A stretch of DNA of 64,000 nt from assembly GCA_001898405.1 (NCBI GenBank), contig MKTW01000002.1, positions 63,719-127,718 of the forward strand, in the 5' to 3' direction. Under the pieces are notes generated by a model. That model searched no databases. It saw nothing but the letters and a program-made list of their open reading frames with translations, and was not told the DNA's origin. How positions within the stretch are numbered: position 1 is the stretch's first letter; every line of letters starts with the position of its first letter. The stretch comes from Sphingobacteriales bacterium 44-61 (GTDB lineage Bacteria; Bacteroidota; Bacteroidia; Chitinophagales; Chitinophagaceae). A program made the position numbers and the translations under genes. Positions 59,690 to 64,000 of the stretch are shown here, in pieces.

Positions 59690-59758
59690 ATGCTTTGTGG
59701 TCTTTGTTGTCTTGGTGGGCATTTATTTCCCACCAAGACAACAAAGACCACAAAGCAT
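59690..59758. repeat. Repeat family C, copy 2
   Basis: Perfect 30-nt arms (59690-59719 and 59729-59758) with a nine-base loop CATTTATTT. Heptamers read CTTTGTG, CTTTGTT and CTTGGTG, a divergent version of copy 1, yet the arms match each other exactly. It lies between topA and the methyltransferase gene, both on the plus strand, and is followed by TTTTATTATT. Confidence 0.85.
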
Positions 59759-59807
59759 TTTATTATTCTGTGGGAATGCGATCAAACATTATTTTTACAT
59801 AAATCTT

Positions 59808-60563
59808 ATGTATATGGACCGCAGTTACTGGGAAAAGATAGCTCCTGATTATAATGAAGAGATTTTTGATGTGCTCCAACAGGATAAGAAAGGTTATATC
59901 AAAAAGGCCATCCACAAATTTGCTTCACCAAAAGCTTCTGTAATAGATATCGGTTGTGCAATTGGCAAATGGTTGCCCGTGTTGTCGCCCGCTTTCAAAA
60001 AAGTAATGGCCGTGGATATTTCTGCAAAAAATCTCACCATTGCAAAGAAGAATTTCCCTCAACTTCAGAATGTGGAATATAAACGCGCGGATATGTCGTC
60101 CGGCACTTCTTCCTTCTCCGGATTTGATATGGCACTTTGTGTAAATGCGATCCTCACAGATTCATTGAAGAAGCGTATTCATTTTTTCAGCAATATTCGC
60201 AAGAGCCTGAAGAAAGGCGGACACCTGGTGCTGGTAGTACCATCCCTGGAATCATGGTTGCTGACACGTATCATACAGAACCAATGGAAGATTGATAAGC
60301 GCCTCTTCAATACTTCCCTTTCAGAAGGAGAAGCAAAAAAAAGATATGCAGGCATTCAGCAGGGAAATGTGGAGATCGATAATGTTGCTACCAAACATTA
60401 TCTCGGTGAAGAACTGGAATTATTGTTGAGCAAAGAAGGCTTTGAGGTAATACAAAAACAAAAGATCAATTACGACTGGCATACCGAATTTATTCAACCG
60501 CCCCACTGGTTAAAAGAACCCCGCCCCTGGGATTGGATGGTGGTAGCAAGAAAAATAAAATAG
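59808..60563 (+). CDS. Class I SAM-dependent methyltransferase
   Basis: 251-residue methyltransferase-fold protein. The SAM motif I is VIDIGCAIGKWLP (about 45-57), post-motif I acidic residue in VMAVDIS, and the catalytic-region motif is MALCVNAILTDS. Substrate is unknown; the best matches would be small-molecule or lipid methyltransferases. ATG 59808 (MYMDRSYWEKIAP) and the second Met two codons later are both acceptable. An upstream frame extension runs through the family C palindrome and is rejected for that reason. Confidence 0.82.
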   Translation: MYMDRSYWEKIAPDYNEEIFDVLQQDKKGYIKKAIHKFASPKASVIDIGCAIGKWLPVLSPAFKKVMAVDISAKNLTIAKKNFPQLQNVEYKRADMSSGTSSFSGFDMALCVNAILTDSLKKRIHFFSNIRKSLKKGGHLVLVVPSLESWLLTRIIQNQWKIDKRLFNTSLSEGEAKKRYAGIQQGNVEIDNVATKHYLGEELELLLSKEGFEVIQKQKINYDWHTEFIQPPHWLKEPRPWDWMVVARKIK

Positions 60564-60653
60564 CCTTTACTTAGCTGTTGTTTACGCTCTCCTTTCCCCA
60601 CCTGTGGAAAAGTTTAACTATTCCATTTCCTTTGCTTTGACCATATTGCATCA

Positions 60654-61520
60654 TTGGAGAACACAAAGGAAATATCAGCCCTGCTTCACTTAATTGACGA
60701 TCCCGACGAAGAAGTGTTTGATGCAGTTTCAGAAAAGATCGTTGGTTATGGAAAGCCTATCATTCCTAACCTGGAGCATTTATGGGAGACCACGCCCGAT
60801 GAAGGCATACAGGAAAGGATTGAATTGCTGATCCATCGTCTTCACTATCATGATCTCACAGAAGATTTCCGTCAATGGAATGTATCCGGTCATCATGACC
60901 TCCTCCTGGGTTCTTTGCTCGTTTGCAAATTCCAATACCCCGAACTCACTACCACCCCTGTTTTGCAGGAAATAGAAAAGATACGCCGCAATATCTGGCT
61001 GGAATTAAATAATTATCTCACACCGCTTGAGCAGATCAATATTGTTACCAGCATTCTTTACAGCTATTATGGTTTAAAAGGCGGTGAAGTCAATTACAAA
61101 GAACCAAACGAATTCCTGCTGCATAAAACACTGGAAGCAAAACGCGGCAACCAGATCAGCAATGGCGTACTTTACCTGCTTCTTTGTGAACTGCTGGACA
61201 TCCCCGTCAGGGCCATCAATATCCCCCGGCAAAGCATCATCGCTTATTTCAAGCCCGGTTACTCCCAGGAAAACCTCCCTGACCCACTCAGCATGATCGA
61301 GTTTTTTATCGACCCCACTTCCGGACAGGTATTCTCCCACCAGGATGTAGAAAACTATTTTAAACGCATTGCCGTACCTCCTGTTTCTTCCTACTTCAAA
61401 CCACGGAAAAACAAGCAGGTGATACAGCAATTACTGGAAGAATTCAGCAAGTGCTTTACTGGTCAGCTTGATGCATATAAACAAAAAGAGCTGACCGAAC
61501 TGGCAGCTCTTCTGGATTAA
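60654..61520 (+). CDS. Transglutaminase-like (SirB1-type) protein
   Basis: 288-residue soluble protein with an N-terminal HEAT-like helical region (LLHLIDDPDEEVFDAVSEKI) and a transglutaminase-like core-2 domain (LLHKTLEAKRGNQISNGVLY, about 165-184, and LDIPVRAINIPRQSIIAYF). It shows the conserved RGN, L-Y and NIP motifs of the family. Enzymatic activity is doubtful, since no Cys is visible at the expected transglutaminase position. The start is TTG at 60654 (MENTKEISALL) and no ATG is available. It is convergent with the Gfo/Idh/MocA gene, 15 bp between stops. Confidence 0.82.
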   Translation: MENTKEISALLHLIDDPDEEVFDAVSEKIVGYGKPIIPNLEHLWETTPDEGIQERIELLIHRLHYHDLTEDFRQWNVSGHHDLLLGSLLVCKFQYPELTTTPVLQEIEKIRRNIWLELNNYLTPLEQINIVTSILYSYYGLKGGEVNYKEPNEFLLHKTLEAKRGNQISNGVLYLLLCELLDIPVRAINIPRQSIIAYFKPGYSQENLPDPLSMIEFFIDPTSGQVFSHQDVENYFKRIAVPPVSSYFKPRKNKQVIQQLLEEFSKCFTGQLDAYKQKELTELAALLD

Positions 61521-61535
61521 TGATTTCTGATTCAA

Positions 61536-62972
61536 CTACAAACTCCATCCCTCACGATATTCCCTCTTCACAAACTGATTCGCTTCGTCAAAGTTGGTGA
61601 TCTTCATATTCTTTGCATCCCACAACAATCTCTTTCTGCCAAGGTATTTATCATCCCATCCTTTGAGTTTGGGATTAAGCATCATCCAACTGCGGATGGC
61701 AAGGTTGCCCATCAGGATACTTTCGGTAAATGGCCCTGCATATTCAAATGGAGAACTTGTTTCGCCTTTGCCATAACCGGCTATGCAGGCGTTCACCCAT
61801 TGGAGATAGTGTCCTTCCGGAACCCGTTTGATGGTTTCCTTTGGCATTTTCTTTTCTTTCATGAGCCTGGTCGGCAGCAGGCGCGGATTTGCGCCATAGC
61901 AATCCATCAGCAGTTTCCCCTTGGTACCAACTAACAACACACCTCCATCCCAGTTGCCAAAAGGTTCATCAGGCATTAATTCAGCAGGGCGTTCGGGCAT
62001 CAGGCCGCCGTCATGCCAGGAGACTTTGATATTTCCTTTCTTATCTTTTCTGGGATAATTGAGATGGATGATGGAAGAAGGCGGGCAACTATCCACATAG
62101 TTCCCTTCTGCCCACATATCTTTCCAGATATTGGCCACGCTGCATTCCGCAGATTCAGGATAATCGATCGGAAGAATGCGGAAGATCGGGTCCATGATAT
62201 GGCAGGCCATATCGCCCAGGGCGCCGGTACCAAAGGCCCACCAGCCACGCCAGTTGAAAGGCAGGTATGCCGGGTTATAATCGATCTTTTTAGCCGGGCC
62301 AAGCCAAAGGTCCCAATCCAGTTCTTTAGGCACTTCAAAGCTGCCTGTAGGCGTAGGGATGCCTTGCGGCCACACGGGGCGGTTGGTCCAGGCATGTGCT
62401 TCCGTTACGGTACCGATCATTCCGGCATCATAGATCTCTTTGGCTTTGCGCACACCGTCACCAGAACCACCCTGGTTGCCCATTTGCGTTACCACCTTAT
62501 ATTTCTTAGCCGCTTCGGTCAGCATCCTTGCTTCATAAATATCATGGGTGAGCGGTTTCTGCGTATACACGTGTTTGCCCAATTGCATGGCTGCGATCGT
62601 TGCTACAGCATGCGTATTATCGGGCGTGGAAATAGAACAAGCATCGATCGAGTTTTTCTCTTTGGCGAGCATTTCCCTGAAATCCTTGTAGAAACTGGCT
62701 TTCGGGAATCTCTCCCTTGTTTTCACTGCCTGCCTTTCATCCACATCACAAAGGGCTACAATGTTGACATAAGGGCTTTTTGCAAATTCCTGCAGATCGC
62801 CTGCGCCTTTTCCACCCGCACCGATACCTGCTATATTCAGCTTGTCACTTGGAGCAATAAAGCCTTTGCCACCCAGCACATGACGGGGAAGAATGAGCAC
62901 GCCTGCGCCAACTACAGCCGTGTTACGGATAAAATCCCGGCGGGAAGCATCGTTCTTGTTCTTATTATTCAT
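61536..62972 (-). CDS. Gfo/Idh/MocA family oxidoreductase, Tat-exported
   Basis: 478-residue NAD(P)-dependent sugar or polyol dehydrogenase-like protein. A twin-arginine signal (SRRDFIRNTAVVGAGVLI, about 10-27) sends it folded to the periplasm. The Rossmann motif is IAGIGAGGKGAGDL (about 47-60) and the family Lys motif is YTQKPLTHDIYEA (Lys about 137). Such exported oxidoreductases act on periplasmic sugars, often after glycosidases; here there is none adjacent. An 8-bp inverted repeat (63004-63028) lies 32 bp upstream of the start and might be an operator or attenuator. Confidence 0.92.
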   Translation of the reverse strand: MNNKNKNDASRRDFIRNTAVVGAGVLILPRHVLGGKGFIAPSDKLNIAGIGAGGKGAGDLQEFAKSPYVNIVALCDVDERQAVKTRERFPKASFYKDFREMLAKEKNSIDACSISTPDNTHAVATIAAMQLGKHVYTQKPLTHDIYEARMLTEAAKKYKVVTQMGNQGGSGDGVRKAKEIYDAGMIGTVTEAHAWTNRPVWPQGIPTPTGSFEVPKELDWDLWLGPAKKIDYNPAYLPFNWRGWWAFGTGALGDMACHIMDPIFRILPIDYPESAECSVANIWKDMWAEGNYVDSCPPSSIIHLNYPRKDKKGNIKVSWHDGGLMPERPAELMPDEPFGNWDGGVLLVGTKGKLLMDCYGANPRLLPTRLMKEKKMPKETIKRVPEGHYLQWVNACIAGYGKGETSSPFEYAGPFTESILMGNLAIRSWMMLNPKLKGWDDKYLGRKRLLWDAKNMKITNFDEANQFVKREYREGWSL

Positions 62973-63003
62973 TTGTATATATTTTATTGCTTTTAGTTAA
63001 ATG

Positions 63004-63028
63004 GAATGCCTCTTATTAACAGGCATTC
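63004..63028. promoter_or_regulatory. Inverted repeat upstream of the Gfo/Idh/MocA gene
   Basis: GAATGCCT (63004-63011) pairs with AGGCATTC (63021-63028), 8/8, loop TTATTAAC plus one. It lies upstream of the start of the minus-strand gene (ATG 62972). It could be a regulator site or an mRNA hairpin; the T-rich flank is not a clear terminator. Confidence 0.3.
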
Positions 63029-63127
63029 ATCAGGCAAAATTTTGGATTAAGGTAATAAAAAAGTTTATAGTTTATCCATCAGAAGAGGAGGTTTCGTATT
63101 ATCTGTAAAATATTTTTTGGTTATTGC

Positions 63128-63135
63128 TAATTTTG
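63128..63135 (+). promoter_or_regulatory. Candidate -7 box of the CsaA-like gene (TAATTTTG)
   Basis: TAATTTTG ends ten bases before ATG 63146, consistent with a very short leader. A TTTG at 63116-63119 is too close to be the -33 element. Confidence 0.4.
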
Positions 63136-63145
63136 TATAAGAAAT

Positions 63146-63499
63146 ATGCTCGAAATGATGAATTCCCCTATTACCTGGTCTGATTTTGAAAAGATCGATA
63201 TGCGTGCAGGAACAATTATAGAAGTAAGTGATTTCCCTAAGGCCCGGAAGCCGGCCTTCAAACTGAAGATCGATTTTGGCAGCGAGATCGGTATTAAGCA
63301 ATCATCTGCACAGATCACCCGGTTTTACAATAAAGAAAATCTATTGAACCGCCAGGTGATAGCCGTCGTGAACTTTCCACCCAAGCAGATCGCTGATTTT
63401 ATGAGTGAATGCCTGGTGCTGGGAGTATATGATGAAAATAAGGACGTAATTTTATTACAGCCCGGGCAGCCAGCCTCAAACGGGATGAAGATTGGATAA
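63146..63499 (+). CDS. CsaA-like tRNA-binding protein
   Basis: 117-residue OB-fold protein related to the tRNA-binding domain of CsaA and the MetRS C-terminus, which may act as a secretion chaperone or tRNA binder. The family pattern WSDFEKIDMRAGTIIEV (about 10-26), GIKQSSAQITRFYN and QVIAVVNFPPKQIADFMSE is clear. ATG 63146 is used; later in-frame Met residues at 63155 and 63158 are possible. The next gene starts within its last codons (63492), an 8-bp overlap. Confidence 0.9.
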   Translation: MLEMMNSPITWSDFEKIDMRAGTIIEVSDFPKARKPAFKLKIDFGSEIGIKQSSAQITRFYNKENLLNRQVIAVVNFPPKQIADFMSECLVLGVYDENKDVILLQPGQPASNGMKIG

Positions 63500-63989
63500 C
63501 AAATACACTACATATTATCAATCGCCGGTAGGATTGCTGAGGATATCAGGCACTCCGGATTTTATCAGCGAAGTTCATTTCATGAATGAAGCGCCGGAAT
63601 CTATTTCCGCTAAGGAGGAACCACCGCCGATGCTGATACAATGCGTAGAACAACTTATCCAGTATTTCAACGGACAAAGAAGAGTATTTGAATTACCGCT
63701 TAACCAGCCCGGCACTCCTTTCCAGCAACAAACCTGGAACCTGCTTACCGGCATCCCATTTGGCAAAACCATCAGTTATCTCCAACTGGCAATAAAAACC
63801 GGTGACCCAAAAGCCACCCGTGCTGTGGCCAGTGCCAATGGCCGCAACAATATCGCGATCATTGTGCCCTGCCATCGCGTGATCGGTTCCAATCGGGAAC
63901 TTATAGGCTATGGCGGTGGATTATGGAGAAAGAAATGGTTGCTGGAACATGAAACGAAGATCATGTATGGCGTGCAAACACTGTTCTGA
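63492..63989 (+). CDS. ogt: Methylated-DNA--protein-cysteine methyltransferase
   Basis: 165-residue repair protein that transfers the alkyl group from O6-alkylguanine to its own cysteine. The acceptor motif is IIVPCHRVIGSN (Cys about 132), preceded by the helix-turn-helix RAVASANGRNN and followed by YGGGLWRKKWLLEHE. The start appears to be TTG at 63492 (MDNKYTTYYQSP), overlapping the CsaA-like gene by 8 bp, which implies translational coupling. An internal Met at residue 31 is too late for the family. Single-domain, without the Ada regulator part. Confidence 0.93.
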   Translation: MDNKYTTYYQSPVGLLRISGTPDFISEVHFMNEAPESISAKEEPPPMLIQCVEQLIQYFNGQRRVFELPLNQPGTPFQQQTWNLLTGIPFGKTISYLQLAIKTGDPKATRAVASANGRNNIAIIVPCHRVIGSNRELIGYGGGLWRKKWLLEHETKIMYGVQTLF

Positions 63990-64000
63990 TCAACTCAGCT

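Noticed and set aside
59697-59807. Longer N-terminus for the methyltransferase
   Set aside because: The extension is translated palindrome sequence (family C copy 2), so the start at 59808 is used.
62013-62996. 327-codon open frame antisense to the Gfo/Idh/MocA gene
   Set aside because: Shadow of a clearly identified gene; His/Arg-rich translation without a domain pattern or start signal.

Overview
The window is chromosomal DNA from a member of the Bacteroidota, most likely class Chitinophagia, family Chitinophagaceae. The family call is an inference from gene content: DUF6089, DUF2851, DUF4403, GLPGLI, a BT_3928-type DoxX protein and a type IX secretion C-terminal signal. Start-site architecture agrees with this. 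Shine-Dalgarno sequences are mostly absent and TAnnTTTG (-7) boxes often lie a few bases before the ATG. I see no rRNA, tRNA, CRISPR array, transposase, integrase, phage gene or plasmid function. Coding density is high and the genes are mostly core metabolism and housekeeping.

Layout. 1-9.1 kb: pdhA, recF plus a DUF721/DciA-like gene, an oligopeptide-type ABC permease, a DoxX/DUF1599 pair, folP, an FKBP lipoprotein with a DHH phosphoesterase, and ndk. 9.3-22.3 kb: a TraB/GumN lipoprotein, UbiD decarboxylase, a DUF6089 barrel protein, dipeptide epimerase, a DPE2-type 4-alpha-glucanotransferase, three small genes, dnaK, DUF456 and YdeI-like genes. 22.4-29.9 kb: an FtsX/MacB-type permease, DUF4403 lipoprotein, GtrA, argS and a TPR protein. 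30-45 kb is a glycogen/alpha-glucan region: glgB, an outer-membrane barrel gene with a GLPGLI partner, a GH13 cyclomaltodextrinase-like enzyme, an SLC45-like MFS carrier, glgC, glgA, a GluP/FucP-type sugar carrier and a ROK kinase. 45-56 kb: a phosphodiester glycosidase, lipA, a barrel-like protein, OsmC, an orphan LytTR protein with a degenerate receiver, a T9SS cargo protein, DUF2851, and a DUF2520/HAD/UbiA/Maf cluster. 55-64 kb: hydrolases, topA, a methyltransferase, a transglutaminase-like protein, a Tat-exported Gfo/Idh/MocA oxidoreductase, a CsaA-like protein and an O6-alkylguanine methyltransferase.

How the parts may work together. External or periplasmic alpha-glucans would be cut by the GH13 enzyme, taken in by the SLC45-like carrier and processed by the DPE2-type MalQ. 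Glucose would enter through the FHS carrier and be phosphorylated by the ROK kinase. Surplus glucose-1-phosphate would go through GlgC, GlgA and GlgB to glycogen. This scheme is inferred from gene families and proximity. LipA supplies the lipoyl cofactor used by the PDH complex to which PdhA belongs.

The most unusual feature is the set of intergenic inverted repeats. At least four families occur two or three times each: A (TGTCACCCCGGCCCTGG type), B (TTACCGGTAAGGCGGGAAG type), C (CTTTGTG heptamers) and D (TATCGCAAAG type). Several copies have perfectly complementary arms of 30-44 nt even though the copies differ from one another. Many sit between convergent genes and probably also act as terminators. 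This is the best candidate here for something not fully described.
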